5,465 nucleotides of DNA. Origin: Deltaproteobacteria bacterium. GTDB lineage: Bacteria > JAUYMQ01. The translations under genes were made by a program, and so were the position numbers. The notes below the pieces were generated by a model. The model did no database searches, was not told the DNA's origin, and saw only the letters and a program-made list of their open reading frames with translations. Each line of letters starts with the position of its first letter. Position 1 is the first letter of the stretch. Shown piece after piece: positions 5,260 to 5,465 of the stretch. The stretch lies in assembly GCA_030698575.1 (NCBI GenBank), contig JAUYMQ010000202.1:1-5465 (forward strand). The letters run 5' to 3'.

Positions 5260-5465
5260 ATGGGTCGTGACGCCGGTTTCACGCTGCTGGAAGTGGTGAT
5301 TGCAGGCGCGCTCACGGCGACGCTGCTCATCGTGCTCGCGCAAGCGCTCGTGAAGGGAATGGCCACCTACAATCAGCAGGAGATCAGGGCCGAGCTTTAC
5401 CAGATGGGGCGCGTGGCGCTCGATCGGACCACGCGGGATCTGCGCGCCGGAGGGCTGCCGGTGGT
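5260..5465 (+). CDS. gspJ: T2SS minor pseudopilin GspJ, N-terminal part (3' end outside the window)
   Basis: The frame is open to the window end, with 68 complete codons visible. The leader MGRDAG is followed by FTLLEVVIAGALTATLLIVL, a type IV prepilin stem with Glu at +5. Then comes a helix ending RVALDRTTRDLRAGGLP, like the first globular helix of GspJ/PulJ proteins (x-x-R-D-[IL]-R). GspJ packs with GspI and GspK at the pseudopilus tip. The ATG at 5260 has no good ribosome site. An in-frame GTG at 5185, six bases after a GGGGG run in GAAGGGGG (5171-5178), would overlap gspI and give a 31-residue basic leader; an in-frame TTG lies at 5212. Synteny (after gspI) favours GspJ over a PilW-type pilin, but only the N-terminus can be judged. 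Confidence 0.78.
   Translation, partial: MGRDAGFTLLEVVIAGALTATLLIVLAQALVKGMATYNQQEIRAELYQMGRVALDRTTRDLRAGGLPV

Overview
The window is a dense, co-directional, high-G+C stretch in which every supported gene is on the + strand. It holds the tail of a sensory histidine kinase, a stand-alone response regulator, and the first part of a type II secretion system (T2SS, general secretory pathway) operon in the order gspE-gspF-gspG-gspH-gspI-gspJ. High G+C, Gram-negative-type secretion genes and a two-component pair joined to gspE suggest a didermal bacterium of the Myxococcota/Deltaproteobacteria, Acidobacteriota or a related uncultured high-G+C lineage. This taxonomic guess is weak because no marker gene is present.

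Layout. Positions 3-542 carry the C-terminal end of a histidine kinase: the end of its ATP-binding domain, then a domain that aligns with the GGDEF fold but has lost the GGDEF motif. Positions 543-633 are a 91-base intergenic leader with two overlapping, mutually exclusive inverted repeats just before the Shine-Dalgarno (SD) sequence of the next gene. Positions 634-1011 encode a single-domain receiver whose stop overlaps the start of gspE (ATGA). gspE (1008-2690) encodes the cytoplasmic assembly ATPase with an N-terminal MshEN-type domain. gspF (2692-3900) encodes the inner-membrane platform protein. gspG (3927-4442) encodes the major pseudopilin. gspH (about 4420-4857), gspI (4854-5228) and gspJ (from about 5260, cut by the window end) encode minor pseudopilins.

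How the genes work together. GspE hydrolyses ATP and, through the GspF platform, drives assembly of a short periplasmic pseudopilus made of GspG and tipped by the minor pseudopilins H, I, J (and normally K). The pseudopilus pushes folded periplasmic proteins through the GspD secretin. Neither gspC nor gspD precedes gspE here, so the secretin and the remaining inner-membrane genes must lie downstream or elsewhere. The kinase and receiver may sense a condition and act on the secretion machine, because the receiver has no DNA-binding domain and is translationally coupled to gspE. That link is inference.

Most of the window is ordinary T2SS. The points worth a second look are the receiver-gspE coupling, the kinase with a dead GGDEF-like domain next to an ATPase with an intact-looking c-di-GMP-type MshEN motif, the alternative leader hairpins, the hairpin over the gspF stop, the puzzling start of gspH, and the Asp at position +5 of GspI. 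No tRNA, rRNA, CRISPR array or mobile element was seen.
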